The notes under the pieces are model-generated. The model was given only the letters and a program-made list of their open reading frames with translations, had not been told where the DNA came from and ran no database searches. Position numbers and translations under genes: made by a program. Below, piece by piece: positions 10,717-20,756 of a DNA stretch of 64,000 nt; the first letter of the stretch is position 1, and the number at the start of each line of letters is the position of its first letter. This stretch comes from Pseudomonas koreensis. Its GTDB lineage: Bacteria; Pseudomonadota; Gammaproteobacteria; Pseudomonadales; Pseudomonadaceae. The stretch covers positions 682,001-746,000 of the forward strand of contig NZ_JAOEJU010000001.1 of assembly GCF_025447595.1 (NCBI RefSeq), written 5' to 3'.

Positions 10717-11730
10717 ATGAGTCCATCCGTTCCGTCCTTTCTGAAACAGGCCGCGCTGGCGACCGCGCTGCTCGCTGCCGGGCAGGCCTTTGCTGCCGAC
10801 TCCGTGGGCCTTGTTGTCTACAACGCCCAGCACGAAACCCTGACCAAAGCCTGGGTGGCCGGGTTCACTGAAGAAACCGGAATTCCGGTCACGGTGCGCA
10901 ACGGCGATGACACGGAAATGGGCAATCAGATAGTGCAGGAAGGCGCGGCGTCGCCGGCGGATGTGTTCCTGACGGAAAACTCCCCGGCCATGGTGCTGGT
11001 GGACAATGCCAAGCTGTTCGCACCCATAGCTCCGGCCACTCTTGAGCAAGTCGACGCGGCGTATCGCCCGGCCCACGGCCAATGGGTCGGCATCGCCGCA
11101 CGCTCCACGGTGTTCGTCTACAACCCGGCCAAACTGCCGGAGAAAGACCTGCCCAAATCCCTGATGGATCTGGCAAGCCCGGCCTGGAAAGGTCGCTGGG
11201 CCGCGTCACCTGCCGGTGCGGATTTCCAGGCCATCGTCGCCGCCGTGCTGGAGCAGAAAGGCGAAGCCGCCACCCTCGAATGGCTCAAAGGCATGAAAGC
11301 CAACTTCACCGCCTACCGTGGTAACAGCTCGGTGCTCAAAGCGGTGAACGCCGGGCAAGTCGACAGCGGCGTGATCTACCACTATTACGCTTTCGTCGAT
11401 CAGGCCAAGACCGGCGAAAACAGCAAGAACACTGCCCTGCACTACTTCAGGCATCAGGATCCGGGTGCCTTCGTGAGCATTTCCGGTGGTGGCGTGCTGG
11501 CTTCCAGCAAACACCAGGAAGACGCGCAGAAATTCCTCCAATACATCACCGGCAAGCAGGGCCAGGAAGTGCTGCGCACCGGCAACTCTTTTGAATACGC
11601 CGTAGGCAAGGACGCCGGTTCCAACCCGAAACTGGTGCCGTTGAAGGATCTGGACGCGCCGAAAGTCGATGCATCAAAGCTCGACAGCAAGAAAGCCGTC
11701 GAGTTGATGACCCAGGCAGGACTGCTGTAA
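10717..11730 (+). CDS. fbpA: Ferric iron ABC transporter periplasmic binding protein (FbpA/HitA-like)
   Basis: A 337 aa periplasmic binding protein with a signal peptide (about 1-26, cleavage after GQAFA). The mature start LVVYNAQHETL and the ADVFLTENSPAM segment are typical of FbpA/HitA ferric-binding proteins, and a YRGNSSVLKAV/YHYYAF region carries the tyrosine pair expected to ligand Fe3+. The ATG at 10717 with AGGAG upstream (10702-10706) is preferred over a TTG at 10681. It heads a three-gene fbpABC-type operon, with a Fur-like sequence in its promoter region. Confidence 0.9.
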   Translation: MSPSVPSFLKQAALATALLAAGQAFAADSVGLVVYNAQHETLTKAWVAGFTEETGIPVTVRNGDDTEMGNQIVQEGAASPADVFLTENSPAMVLVDNAKLFAPIAPATLEQVDAAYRPAHGQWVGIAARSTVFVYNPAKLPEKDLPKSLMDLASPAWKGRWAASPAGADFQAIVAAVLEQKGEAATLEWLKGMKANFTAYRGNSSVLKAVNAGQVDSGVIYHYYAFVDQAKTGENSKNTALHYFRHQDPGAFVSISGGGVLASSKHQEDAQKFLQYITGKQGQEVLRTGNSFEYAVGKDAGSNPKLVPLKDLDAPKVDASKLDSKKAVELMTQAGLL

Positions 11731-11733
11731 TTG

Positions 11734-13329
11734 ATGCCCGAACCTCTGCCCGCGGAGATCGCTGCGGCGCCCTCCGCCAACCTGTCACGCAGAACCCGCG
11801 CCCTCAACGGGCGTGGGAGTCCGTGGGTGGTCGTGCTCGCGATTGCGGTGTCGCTGCTTTCGCTGCTGCCGATTGCGTTTGTGATCGGCGTGTCGTGGTA
11901 CACCGGGTGGGCGACCATAGAAGCGCTGGTCTTTCGTCCTCGAGTGGCCGAACTGTTGATCAACACCGTGCTGTTGGTGGTGATCACCTTGCCGATCTGC
12001 ATCGTGCTCGGGATCACGCTGGCCTGGCTGACCGAACGCACCGACCTGCCGGGGCGACGGCTGTGGTCATTGCTGGCCGTCGCGCCGCTGGCGGTGCCGG
12101 CCTTCGTGCACAGCTACGCGTGGGTCAGCCTGATTCCGTCGATCAATGGATTGCCGGCCGGGGTGCTGGTGTCGGTGATCGCCTATTTTCCGTTCCTCTA
12201 TCTGCCGATTGCCGCGACGTTGCGCCGCCTCGATCCGGCGATTGAAGACGTCTCCGAATCCCTGGGCCTCAGGCCGTGGGCAGTGTTTTTTCGGGTGGTA
12301 CTGCCGCAATTGCGTCTGGCGATCTGCGGCGGTGCGTTGCTGGTCGGTCTGCACTTGCTGGCGGAATATGGCCTGTACGCGATGATCCGCTTCGACACCT
12401 TCACCACGGCGATATTCGACCAGTTCAAATCCACCTTCAACGGCCCGGCCGCCAACATGCTCGCCAGCGTTCTGGCGTTGTGTTGCCTGGCGATGCTGAC
12501 GGTCGAGTCGAGTGCCCGAGGGCAGGCGCGATACGCCCGCGTCGGTTCCGGCAGTGCCCGCGAACAACGCACCGTGCGTTTGCGTCGGAGCACCGCGATG
12601 CTGGGTCTGTGTCTGCAAACCCTGACCTGTCTGCTGGCGCTAGGCGTACCGTTGCTGACTCTCGGCAAATGGCTGATCGCTGGCGGCGCCGAGGTCTGGC
12701 AAGGCACTGAGTTGTTGCCGGCGTTGCTGCAAACATTGTCGTTTGGCGTGGCCGGTGCACTTTTGACCAGCCTTGCGGCGATCCCGATTGCGTGGCTGTC
12801 GATCCGCGCTCCCGGCAAGCTGCAACGCCTGCTCGAAGGCTGCAACTACATCACCAGCGCACTGCCGGGAATCGTCGTGGCGCTGGCACTGGTGACCGTG
12901 ACCATCCATTTCGCCCGACCGATCTACCAGACCACCATCACCGTGCTGCTGGCCTACCTGCTGATGTTTCTGCCCCGCGCGCTGGTCAGCCTGCGCGCCG
13001 GATTTGCACAGGCGCCGGTGGAGCTGGAAAACATCGCGCAAAGCCTCGGTCGCTCGCCCTTGCGCGCCTTGTGGCTGATCACCTTGCGTCTGGCGGCGCC
13101 CGGTGCGGCGGCGGGCGCGGCGCTGGTGTTTCTGGCGATCACCAATGAACTGACCGCGACCCTGCTGCTCGCGCCCAACGGCACGCGCACCCTGGCCACC
13201 GGTTTCTGGGCCATGACCAGCGAAATCGACTACGCCGCCGCAGCGCCTTACGCGCTACTGATGGTCTTGTTGTCGCTGCCGCTCACGGCCATCCTCTATC
13301 ACCAATCCAGGCGCAGTGCCGGCCGATGA
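11734..13329 (+). CDS. fbpB: Ferric iron ABC transporter fused permease (FbpB/HitB-like)
   Basis: A 531 aa inner-membrane permease of about 12 transmembrane helices formed by two homologous halves. Each half has a BPD EAA loop: [21 protein letters not shown] in the first and [20 protein letters not shown] in the second. The ATG at 11734 follows the fbpA stop by three bases; a TTG immediately before it could also be used. The stop overlaps the ATG of the ATPase gene. It should move Fe3+ released by the binding protein into the cytoplasm. Confidence 0.9.
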   Translation: MPEPLPAEIAAAPSANLSRRTRALNGRGSPWVVVLAIAVSLLSLLPIAFVIGVSWYTGWATIEALVFRPRVAELLINTVLLVVITLPICIVLGITLAWLTERTDLPGRRLWSLLAVAPLAVPAFVHSYAWVSLIPSINGLPAGVLVSVIAYFPFLYLPIAATLRRLDPAIEDVSESLGLRPWAVFFRVVLPQLRLAICGGALLVGLHLLAEYGLYAMIRFDTFTTAIFDQFKSTFNGPAANMLASVLALCCLAMLTVESSARGQARYARVGSGSAREQRTVRLRRSTAMLGLCLQTLTCLLALGVPLLTLGKWLIAGGAEVWQGTELLPALLQTLSFGVAGALLTSLAAIPIAWLSIRAPGKLQRLLEGCNYITSALPGIVVALALVTVTIHFARPIYQTTITVLLAYLLMFLPRALVSLRAGFAQAPVELENIAQSLGRSPLRALWLITLRLAAPGAAAGAALVFLAITNELTATLLLAPNGTRTLATGFWAMTSEIDYAAAAPYALLMVLLSLPLTAILYHQSRRSAGR

Positions 13330-14381
13330 ACGCTCTCGATATCATTTCCCTAAGCAAAGCCTTTGGCGCGCAAACGGCGCTGGACAATATCTGCCTCTCC
13401 GTCCCGACTGGCAGCCGCACGGTGATCGTCGGTCCCTCGGGCTCCGGCAAGACCACCCTGTTGCGGATGATCGCCGGATTCGAATTCCCCGACGCCGGCA
13501 GCCTCACGCTCAATGGCCAGACCCTGGTCGACAGCACCCACGCCGTGCCCGCGTACCAACGGCAGATCGGTTATGTGCCGCAGGATGGCGCGCTGTTCCC
13601 GCACATGACCGTGGCCGGCAATATCGGCTTCGGGCTAACGGACGTCGGCAATGCCCGGACCGAGCGCATCCTCGCGTTGATGGACAGCGTATCCCTGAAT
13701 GCCAACATGGCCACGCGCTGGCCTCACGAGCTGTCCGGCGGCCAGCAACAGCGGGTGTCGCTCGCCCGGGCACTGGCCCAGCAACCGCGCTTGATGCTGC
13801 TGGACGAGCCGTTTTCCGCGCTCGACACCGGTCTGCGCGGCGCCATGCGCAAAATGGTCGCGCGCCTTCTGGAAGACGCCGGTGTAACCACGATTCTGGT
13901 GACCCACGATCAGAGCGAAGCGCTGTCGTTCGCCGATCAACTGACCGTCATGCGCGACGGCCGGCTGGTGCAGTCGGGTCACCCGATGGACCTCTACCGT
14001 TACCCCGACGATGAGCAGACTGCGCGTTTTCTCGGCGAGGCGGTGGTCATGCCCGCACAAATTGAAGCCGGCTGGGCGCTTTGCGATCTGGGCCGGATCC
14101 CGGTCGCAAGCAACGGTTTTTGTGGTGACGCGCAGATCATGTTGCGCCCCGAACAGTTGCAGTTGTCTGATGCCGATGAAGCCCACACCTGCAATGCCGT
14201 GGTCACGGAACGTGATTTTGGCGGCAACACCTGCACCCTGACTGTCGAGCTGCACGCGCCGGCTCAACCGGCTTGCGGTCGCTCATTGCTGGTACGCAGC
14301 ACGGGGATGCACGCGCCGCCGGCCGGCAGCGCGGTGCAACTGTCGGTCTCGGGACCGGCGCATGTGCTTTCGACGTCCTGA
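13326..14381 (+). CDS. fbpC: Ferric iron ABC transporter ATP-binding protein (FbpC/HitC-like)
   Basis: A 351 aa ABC ATPase. Walker A is GPSGSGKTT near residue 37, the Q-loop region [14 protein letters not shown] follows, then the signature [15 protein letters not shown] and Walker [13 protein letters not shown], with an H-loop in [11 protein letters not shown]-terminal regulatory domain of about 110 residues (TOBE-like) with [10 protein letters not shown] and MLRPEQLQL fits the FbpC/CysA group. The ATG overlaps the permease stop (ATGA). It converges on the integrase gene, 13 bases away, and I see no terminator between them. Confidence 0.92.
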   Translation: MNALDIISLSKAFGAQTALDNICLSVPTGSRTVIVGPSGSGKTTLLRMIAGFEFPDAGSLTLNGQTLVDSTHAVPAYQRQIGYVPQDGALFPHMTVAGNIGFGLTDVGNARTERILALMDSVSLNANMATRWPHELSGGQQQRVSLARALAQQPRLMLLDEPFSALDTGLRGAMRKMVARLLEDAGVTTILVTHDQSEALSFADQLTVMRDGRLVQSGHPMDLYRYPDDEQTARFLGEAVVMPAQIEAGWALCDLGRIPVASNGFCGDAQIMLRPEQLQLSDADEAHTCNAVVTERDFGGNTCTLTVELHAPAQPACGRSLLVRSTGMHAPPAGSAVQLSVSGPAHVLSTS

Positions 14382-14394
14382 CTACAGATCGAAG

Positions 14395-15333
14395 CTACAG
14401 GTCAAAGCGATCCACCGCGCGGCGCCGTTCGTTGTCGTCACGCACGTCATAGTTGGCGGTTGTCTGGATATTGCTGTGATGCGCCAGCTTCTGGGCAATC
14501 GACAGGTCATGCTCTTCGATCACCCGCGTAATGAATGAGCGGCGAAAATCATGGGGCATGATCTTCACCCCGACCTGGGTGCCGCGCTGGCGGGCGATGT
14601 AATAGATCGCGTGTTTGGTGATGCGCTCGCGGGTGATGTGGCTGCCGCGGCGAATGCGGTTGAACAGAAACGCGTCGTCGCTCTCGCCTTCCTTGAGTTC
14701 CGAACGTCGAAACTCCAGCCAGGCATTCAGTTTGGCGAACGCCCAGGCCGGTGCGTACTTGATCAGTTGTTTGTTGCCCTTGGCAGTGACGCTCAGACTG
14801 CGCTCGGTGAAATCCACCTGATTCAGGTCCAGATCCACCGACTCCGACTTGCGCATGCCGGTGCCGTACAACAGCGCAATCACCGCCGCATCGCGCAAAC
14901 CTTGTGGTCGCGGATCGGCCGCGCAGACTTCCATCAGTTCATGAATCAGCGTGCGCTTCAGATTGCGCCCCTGAGACAGTCGCGTGCCGGCAATGCCTTT
15001 GACCGAGCGCATCTTCAATAGATGTTCCTGGCTGATAAGACTCATGCGCCAGGCTTCATTCATCACACCGCGAATAGCGTTTACATAGAGCGATGAAGTA
15101 TTCGGCGCGTAGTCGTCTTCACGCAATGCCGCGACTAACGCAACGACATCTTCCGGTTGCAAGGCATGCCAGGGAATCTCTTCGACGTTCATGTCTTCGA
15201 AACCGAGGCGGTCGGCGGCATCTTGTAGAACATAACGCATGGTGAGCTGGCTGGAAGGAGCCAAACGCGCCAGATACACAGTCATCGGGTTGGTTTTCAG
15301 GGTGTCGGGGGATGCAACGGGTAAGTCAATCAA
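14395..15333 (-). CDS. Tyrosine site-specific recombinase (phage-integrase family)
   Basis: A 312 aa recombinase with an N-terminal SAM-like core-binding domain (about 15-115) and a complete catalytic domain. The first arginine is in YGTGMRKSES, the beta-hairpin lysine in VTAKGNKQ, the HxxR box is HDFRRSF, the second histidine is in LAHHSN, and the nucleophile is the tyrosine in TTANYDVRD. All six catalytic positions are present, so it should be active. It could belong to an integrative element, a small mobile unit or a resident XerC/D-like system. I see no tRNA gene, excisionase, transposase or attachment-site duplication around it, only a 383-base gap with small inverted repeats upstream. 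It interrupts an otherwise metabolic neighbourhood between an iron importer and the arn operon. Confidence 0.92.
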   Translation of the reverse strand: MIDLPVASPDTLKTNPMTVYLARLAPSSQLTMRYVLQDAADRLGFEDMNVEEIPWHALQPEDVVALVAALREDDYAPNTSSLYVNAIRGVMNEAWRMSLISQEHLLKMRSVKGIAGTRLSQGRNLKRTLIHELMEVCAADPRPQGLRDAAVIALLYGTGMRKSESVDLDLNQVDFTERSLSVTAKGNKQLIKYAPAWAFAKLNAWLEFRRSELKEGESDDAFLFNRIRRGSHITRERITKHAIYYIARQRGTQVGVKIMPHDFRRSFITRVIEEHDLSIAQKLAHHSNIQTTANYDVRDDNERRRAVDRFDL

Positions 15334-15414
15334 ACGTCGGGCCTTGAGTAAAAGCAGTTCAACACAGCAACTAACAACTGCAACATTCTTAATATAAGCG
15401 GAACACTTCCGTAG

Positions 15415-15452
15415 GACTTTTCTACTAAAAACCGCGATAAACGGTAGAAGTC
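15415..15452. repeat. Imperfect inverted repeat upstream of the recombinase gene
   Basis: GACTTTTCTAC and GTAGAAGTC pair except for a two-base bulge, separated by 18 bases. The spacing and arm length would suit either a recombinase-binding core site or a regulator operator for the divergent integrase gene; the sequence alone cannot decide. Confidence 0.35.
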
Positions 15453-15661
15453 TGAACAGTGGCTGTATGGGCTTCAGATAAACGATTCGCCGACCGGTTT
15501 TTCATGTTCCTTTCACAAAAACGGGCATAACCTTAATTCCACTGAGTCCTGTGCCGGCGCTGCCCAACCTGCCGGGCAACGCCTGAAAAGTCAACCGAAC
15601 CCGACGTTATGTCGTCTTGGCAACTTATTGATGCAAAGGATTTTTTCGCGTCTACGCTTTG

Positions 15662-15673
15662 ATTGGATCCAAT
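15662..15673. promoter_or_regulatory. 12-base palindrome in the arn operon promoter region
   Basis: ATTGGATCCAAT is a perfect palindrome ending 43 bases before the arnB ATG. Its position suits an operator or activator site, but it does not match the PmrA or PhoP box forms I know. Confidence 0.35.
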
Positions 15674-15716
15674 ACTTCAGTGGATCTATTTCTTTTTTCT
15701 TTGCAATGAGGTGTGC

Positions 15717-16865
15717 ATGAGTCAGGCGTTTCTCCCCTTCTCCCGCCCCAGTATCGGTGATGAAGAAATTGCCGCCGTGGAGCAAGTTCTGCGCTCCGGC
15801 TGGATCACCACCGGGCCGAAAAACCAGGCCCTCGAAGAACAGTTTGCCCAGTACGTCGGTTGCCGCCATGCCGTGGCACTTTCCTCGGCCACCGGTGCCA
15901 TGCATGTAACTTTACTGGCGCTGGGAATCGGCCCTGGCGATGAAATCATCACCCCGTCGCAGACCTGGGTGTCCACCGCCAACATGATTTCCCTGCTCGG
16001 TGCCACGCCAGTGTTCGTCGATGTCGACCGCGACACCCTGATGACCAACGCTGCGCGCATCGAAGCCGCCATCACCCCGCGCACCAAAGCGATCATTCCC
16101 GTGCATTACGCCGGCGCCGCGTTCGACCTTGATCCGCTGTACGCGCTGGCCGACAAGCACGGCATCGCCGTGATCGAAGACGCCGCCCACGCCGCCGGCA
16201 CCCGCTATAAGGGGCGCCACGTGGGTTCGCAAGGCACCGCGATCTTCTCGTTCCATGCGATCAAGAACATGACCTGCGCCGAAGGCGCGATGTTCGTCAC
16301 CGACAACGAAGCCCTGGCCAGCCGCGTGCGCATGCTCAAATTTCACGGTCTGGGCGTCGATGCCTACGACCGTCTGACCCACGGCCGCAAACCCCAGGCC
16401 CAGGTGATCGAGCCCGGTTTCAAATACAACCTGGCCGACATCAACGCCGCGATTGCGCTGGTGCAACTGGAGCGTCTGGACGCGATCAACGCCCGTCGCA
16501 CCGAACTGGCCACGCAATACCTGCAAAAACTCGAAGGCCTGCCGGTGCAACCACTGGCCGTACCGAAATACGCGCAACAGCACGCCTGGCACCTGTTCAT
16601 CCTGCGCATCGACAGCGAACGCTGCGGGATGGACCGCGAAGCCTTCATGAAAGGTTTGCAGGATCAGGGCATTGGCACCGGCATTCACTTCATCGCCACT
16701 CACCTGCACACCTGGTATCGCCAGCGTGACCCGCAGCTGTCCCTGCCTGACACCGAGTGGAACTCGGCGCGGCTGTGCTCGATTCCCTTGTTTCCCGACA
16801 TGACCGACCAGGATCTGGACCGGGTCGTCGGGGCCATTGAACACCTGATGGGGAAACGCCCGTGA
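15717..16865 (+). CDS. arnB: UDP-4-amino-4-deoxy-L-arabinose--oxoglutarate aminotransferase ArnB
   Basis: A 382 aa PLP-dependent DegT/DnrJ/EryC1-family aminotransferase. It has [12 protein letters not shown] at the start, the [12 protein letters not shown] cofactor loop, the [10 protein letters not shown] aspartate, and the Schiff-base lysine in [12 protein letters not shown]. It converts UDP-4-ketopentose to UDP-L-Ara4N in the cytoplasm. The ATG at 15717 with GAGG five bases upstream is chosen over an earlier ATG at 15663, which would add an AT-rich non-family leader. First gene of the operon; its stop overlaps the GTG of arnC by four bases. Confidence 0.95.
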   Translation: MSQAFLPFSRPSIGDEEIAAVEQVLRSGWITTGPKNQALEEQFAQYVGCRHAVALSSATGAMHVTLLALGIGPGDEIITPSQTWVSTANMISLLGATPVFVDVDRDTLMTNAARIEAAITPRTKAIIPVHYAGAAFDLDPLYALADKHGIAVIEDAAHAAGTRYKGRHVGSQGTAIFSFHAIKNMTCAEGAMFVTDNEALASRVRMLKFHGLGVDAYDRLTHGRKPQAQVIEPGFKYNLADINAAIALVQLERLDAINARRTELATQYLQKLEGLPVQPLAVPKYAQQHAWHLFILRIDSERCGMDREAFMKGLQDQGIGTGIHFIATHLHTWYRQRDPQLSLPDTEWNSARLCSIPLFPDMTDQDLDRVVGAIEHLMGKRP

Positions 16866-17884
16866 GACCTTATCCGATTCATTGCGTGTCGATCGTCATC
16901 CCGGTCTACAACGAAGAAGACAGCCTGCCGGAACTGCTGCGCCGCACCCAGGCCGCCTGCCAGCAATTGCGTCACGACTACGAAATCGTGCTGGTCGACG
17001 ACGGCAGCCGCGACGCCTCCGCGCAATTGCTCGAAGACGCCGCCTTGGTCGAGGACAGTCCGTTCGTGGCGGTCATCCTCAACCGCAACTACGGCCAGCA
17101 CGCAGCAATCATGGCCGGTTTCGAACAGTGCAAGGGCGACGTTGTAATCACCCTCGACGCCGACCTGCAAAACCCGCCGGAAGAAATCCCGCGCCTGGTG
17201 GCCGAGGCCGAAAAAGGCTACGACGTGGTCGGCACTGTGCGCGGCAACCGTCAGGATTCGGCCCTGCGCCGCTATCCGTCGAAACTCATCAACCTCGCCG
17301 TGCAGCGCTCCACCGGCGTCGCCATGAGCGACTATGGCTGCATGCTGCGCGCTTACCGCCGCACCATCATCGACGCGATGCTCGCCTGTCGCGAACGCAG
17401 CACGTTCATTCCGATCCTCGCCAACAGCTTCGCCCGCCACACCACCGAAATCCCCGTGGCCCACGCCGAGCGCGAACACGGTGATTCGAAGTACAGCCCG
17501 ATGCGCCTGATCAACCTGATGTTCGACTTGATCACTTGCATGACCACCACCCCGCTGCGTCTGTTGAGCATCGTCGGTTTCATCATGGCCGGGCTCGGCG
17601 TGCTGTTTGCCGCAGCACTGATCGTGATGCGCCTGGCCTTTGGCGCCGGATGGGCCGGCGATGGCCTGTTCGTGCTGTTCGCCGTGCTGTTCGTGTTCAC
17701 CGGCGGCCAGTTCATCGGTATGGGCCTGCTGGGTGAATACCTGGGGCGCATGTACAGCGACGTGCGCGCCCGCCCGCGTTTCTTCATTGAAAAAGTCCTG
17801 CGCGGGCATCCCGCCACGCCGGCACCCGCCATCACCGTTGACGGCCTCACTTCCAACTCCACGTCTGATCAGGTTCTCTCATGA
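16862..17884 (+). CDS. arnC: Undecaprenyl-phosphate 4-deoxy-4-formamido-L-arabinose transferase ArnC
   Basis: A 340 aa GT2 glycosyltransferase. The N-terminal domain has [14 protein letters not shown] and the acidic motifs VLVDDGSRD and [12 protein letters not shown]. Two C-terminal transmembrane helices (about 235-260 and 270-295) anchor it in the inner membrane. It attaches formylated aminoarabinose to undecaprenyl phosphate on the cytoplasmic side. It starts with GTG overlapping the arnB stop, and its own stop overlaps the arnA ATG, so the operon is tightly coupled. Confidence 0.95.
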   Translation: MRPYPIHCVSIVIPVYNEEDSLPELLRRTQAACQQLRHDYEIVLVDDGSRDASAQLLEDAALVEDSPFVAVILNRNYGQHAAIMAGFEQCKGDVVITLDADLQNPPEEIPRLVAEAEKGYDVVGTVRGNRQDSALRRYPSKLINLAVQRSTGVAMSDYGCMLRAYRRTIIDAMLACRERSTFIPILANSFARHTTEIPVAHAEREHGDSKYSPMRLINLMFDLITCMTTTPLRLLSIVGFIMAGLGVLFAAALIVMRLAFGAGWAGDGLFVLFAVLFVFTGGQFIGMGLLGEYLGRMYSDVRARPRFFIEKVLRGHPATPAPAITVDGLTSNSTSDQVLS

Positions 17885-19872
17885 GTGCAAAAACCGTTGT
17901 CTTCGCTTACCACGATATTGGCTGCGCCGGCATTCAAGCCCTGCTCGACAGCGGCTACGACATTGCAGCGGTGTTCACTCACGCCGATGACCCGAAGGAA
18001 AACACCTTCTATGCCTCGGTCGCGCAACTGTGCGCCGACAAAGGCATCGCGGTGCACGCGCCGGAAGACGCCAACCACCCGCTCTGGATCGAACGTATCG
18101 CCAAAATCGATCCGGATTACATCTTCTCGTTCTACTACCGCAACCTGCTGAGCGAACCGCTGCTGGCCCTCGCCAAAAAAGGCGCATTCAACCTGCACGG
18201 TTCCTTGTTGCCGCGCTACCGTGGCCGCGCCCCGGCCAACTGGGTGCTGGTCAACGGTGAGACCGAAACCGGCGTGACCCTGCACCGCATGGTCAAACGT
18301 GCCGACGCCGGCGCCATCGTCGCCCAGCAGCGTGTCGCCATCGAGCGCGCCGACACGGCTCTGAGCCTGCACGGAAAATTGCGCACCGCCGCCAGCGATC
18401 TGCTGCGTGACGCCTTGCCGGCCATGCTCCAAGGCAAATTCACCGAGACTCCACAGGACGAATCGAAAGCCACGGTATTCGGTCGTCGCACCCCGGCAGA
18501 CGGCAAACTGGTCTGGGCCAACCCGGCCGAGCAATTGTTCAACCTGGTTCGCGCCGTGACCCGCCCCTATCCGGGTGCGTTTTGTGCCGTGGGCGAGCAC
18601 AAGCTGATCGTGTGGAACGCCGAAGTCGTCAAGGGCAATGAAGGCCAGGCGCCGGGCCGGGTCATCAGTGTCGATCCGCTGCGCATCGCCTGCGGTGAAG
18701 ATTCGCTGGTGATCAACGCCGGCCAGCGCAACGACAACGGCCTGTACCTGAGCGGCCCGCAACTGGCCAATGAACTCGGCCTGGTGGATGGCTCGCTGTT
18801 GCGCGGTGCCGAGTCCGGCCGTGGGCCGCGCCGTACCCGGGTGCTGATCCTCGGCGTCAACGGTTTCATCGGCAACCATTTGTCCGAGCGTCTGTTGCGT
18901 GACGAGCGCTACGAAGTCTATGGCCTGGACATCGGCTCCGACGCCATCGACCGTCTGCGCAGCCACCCGCGTTTTCACTTCGTCGAAGGCGACATCAGCA
19001 TTCACTCGGAGTGGATCGAGTACCACATCAAGAAATGCGACGTGGTCCTGCCGCTGGTGGCCATTGCCACGCCGATCGAATACACGCGCAACCCGCTGCG
19101 GGTGTTCGAGCTCGACTTCGAAGAAAACCTGAAACTGGTGCGCTACTGCGTCAAATACAACAAGCGCGTGATCTTCCCGTCGACCTCGGAAGTCTATGGC
19201 ATGTGCCAGGACAAGCACTTCGACGAAGACAGCTCGAACCTGATCGTCGGCCCGATCAACAAGCAGCGCTGGATCTACTCGGTGTCCAAGCAACTGCTAG
19301 ATCGGGTGATCTGGGCCTACGGCGCCAAGGGTCTGAACTTCACCCTGTTCCGTCCCTTCAACTGGATGGGCCCACGCCTTGACCGTCTGGATTCGGCGCG
19401 CATCGGCAGTTCCCGCGCCATCACCCAATTGATCCTCAATCTGGTGGAAGGCACGCCGATCCGACTGTTCGACGGCGGCGAGCAGAAACGCTGCTTCACC
19501 GACATCGCCGATGGCGTCGAGGCGCTGGCGCGGATCATCGATAACGACAACGACGTCTGCAACGGCCAGATCATCAACATCGGCAACCCGGACAACGAAG
19601 CCAGCATTCGCCAGTTGGGCGAAGAGCTGCTACGCCAGTTCGAAGCTCACCCGTTGCGTTCCAACTTCCCGCCGTTCGCCGGTTTCCGCGACGTGGAAAG
19701 CAAGGCGTTCTACGGCGCCGGTTACCAGGACGTCGAGCACCGCAAACCGAGCATCGCCAACGCCAAGCGCCTGCTGGACTGGACGCCGACCGTGGAAATG
19801 CGCGAGACCATCGGCAACACGCTGGATTTCTTCTTGCGTGAGGCAATGGCCGAAATCGAGAGCAAGCGTTAA
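17881..19872 (+). CDS. arnA: Bifunctional UDP-L-Ara4N formyltransferase / UDP-glucuronate decarboxylase ArnA
   Basis: A 663 aa two-domain enzyme. The N-terminal formyltransferase domain (about 1-300) carries the catalytic [13 protein letters not shown] motif and an upstream FYYRNL asparagine. The C-terminal SDR decarboxylase domain (about 315-660) begins with the NAD-binding [10 protein letters not shown] and has the YSVSKQ catalytic tyrosine/lysine pair. Both activities of the family therefore look intact. It oxidatively decarboxylates UDP-glucuronate and formylates UDP-Ara4N. It shares four bases with arnC and one with arnD. Confidence 0.96.
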   Translation: MSAKTVVFAYHDIGCAGIQALLDSGYDIAAVFTHADDPKENTFYASVAQLCADKGIAVHAPEDANHPLWIERIAKIDPDYIFSFYYRNLLSEPLLALAKKGAFNLHGSLLPRYRGRAPANWVLVNGETETGVTLHRMVKRADAGAIVAQQRVAIERADTALSLHGKLRTAASDLLRDALPAMLQGKFTETPQDESKATVFGRRTPADGKLVWANPAEQLFNLVRAVTRPYPGAFCAVGEHKLIVWNAEVVKGNEGQAPGRVISVDPLRIACGEDSLVINAGQRNDNGLYLSGPQLANELGLVDGSLLRGAESGRGPRRTRVLILGVNGFIGNHLSERLLRDERYEVYGLDIGSDAIDRLRSHPRFHFVEGDISIHSEWIEYHIKKCDVVLPLVAIATPIEYTRNPLRVFELDFEENLKLVRYCVKYNKRVIFPSTSEVYGMCQDKHFDEDSSNLIVGPINKQRWIYSVSKQLLDRVIWAYGAKGLNFTLFRPFNWMGPRLDRLDSARIGSSRAITQLILNLVEGTPIRLFDGGEQKRCFTDIADGVEALARIIDNDNDVCNGQIINIGNPDNEASIRQLGEELLRQFEAHPLRSNFPPFAGFRDVESKAFYGAGYQDVEHRKPSIANAKRLLDWTPTVEMRETIGNTLDFFLREAMAEIESKR

Positions 19873-20756
19873 TGCAGGCCGGTTTGCGCATCGACGTCGA
19901 CACCTTTCGCGGCACCCGCGAAGGCGTGCCGCGCTTGCTGGAAATCCTCGATGAAGCGCAGATCAAGGCGACGTTTTTCTTCAGTGTCGGCCCGGACAAC
20001 ATGGGCCGGCATCTGTGGCGCCTGATCCGCCCGCAGTTCCTCTGGAAGATGCTGCGCTCCAACGCCGTCGGCCTCTACGGCTGGGACATCCTGCTGGCCG
20101 GCACCGCCTGGCCGGGCAAACCGATCGGTCGCGACCTCGGACACCTGATGCGTCAGGCCCGGGCCGCCGGCCACGAAGTCGGCCTGCACGCCTGGGATCA
20201 CCACGGCTGGCAGGCCAATGCCGGGCGCTGGAGCGATGCGCAACTGATCGAGCAGATCCGCCAGGGCGTCGACACCTTGAGCGACATTCTGGGTGAAAAA
20301 GTCACCTGTTCGGCCGCCGCCGGCTGGCGTGCGGACGAGCGTGTGATCGAAGCCAAGCAGGCCTTCGGCTTTCGCTACAACAGCGATTGCCGTGGGCAGC
20401 GGCTGTTTCGTCCGTTGCTGGCCGATGGTTCGGTCGGGGCGCCGCAGATTCCGGTGGACTTGCCGACCTTCGATGAAGTGGTCGGGCCGAGTGTGGCGGC
20501 GAAGGATTTCAACGCCTTCATCCTCGACCGGTTCCGCCCGGACAACCTCAACGTCTACACCATTCACGCCGAAGTAGAAGGGATTCTGATGGCCGAAGAT
20601 TTTCGTCAATTGCTGGCCGATGCACGCCAGCGAGATATCCGGTTCCAGCCTCTGGGCGATCTGTTGCCCGAGTTTCTCAACACCCTGCCGGTCGGCCGCG
20701 TGCAACGTGGCGCCCTCGAAGGTCGCGAAGGCTGGCTGGGAGTGCAAGGCGCATGA
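19872..20756 (+). CDS. arnD: 4-deoxy-4-formamido-L-arabinose-phosphoundecaprenol deformylase ArnD
   Basis: A 294 aa NodB-fold (polysaccharide deacetylase) enzyme. The catalytic and metal aspartates are in RIDVDTFRG near the start and the histidine cluster is [14 protein letters not shown] near residue 98. It removes the formyl group from undecaprenyl-phosphate-Ara4FN, making the addition to lipid A irreversible. The ATG overlaps the arnA stop by one base; the stop overlaps arnT by four. Confidence 0.95.
   Translation: MQAGLRIDVDTFRGTREGVPRLLEILDEAQIKATFFFSVGPDNMGRHLWRLIRPQFLWKMLRSNAVGLYGWDILLAGTAWPGKPIGRDLGHLMRQARAAGHEVGLHAWDHHGWQANAGRWSDAQLIEQIRQGVDTLSDILGEKVTCSAAAGWRADERVIEAKQAFGFRYNSDCRGQRLFRPLLADGSVGAPQIPVDLPTFDEVVGPSVAAKDFNAFILDRFRPDNLNVYTIHAEVEGILMAEDFRQLLADARQRDIRFQPLGDLLPEFLNTLPVGRVQRGALEGREGWLGVQGA

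Larger units (their letters stand above)
15334..15716. other. Non-coding gap between the recombinase and arnB
   Basis: About 383 bases between divergent genes, with no convincing gene. It holds several small inverted repeats near the recombinase start (CGGAA-CAC-TTCCG around 15400-15412; GACTTTTCTAC at 15415-15425 against GTAGAAGTC at 15444-15452), an eight-base direct repeat GATAAACG (15436-15443 and 15477-15484), and the palindrome ATTGGATCCAAT (15662-15673) near arnB. It must contain the arn promoter and probably the recombinase promoter. Confidence 0.6.
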
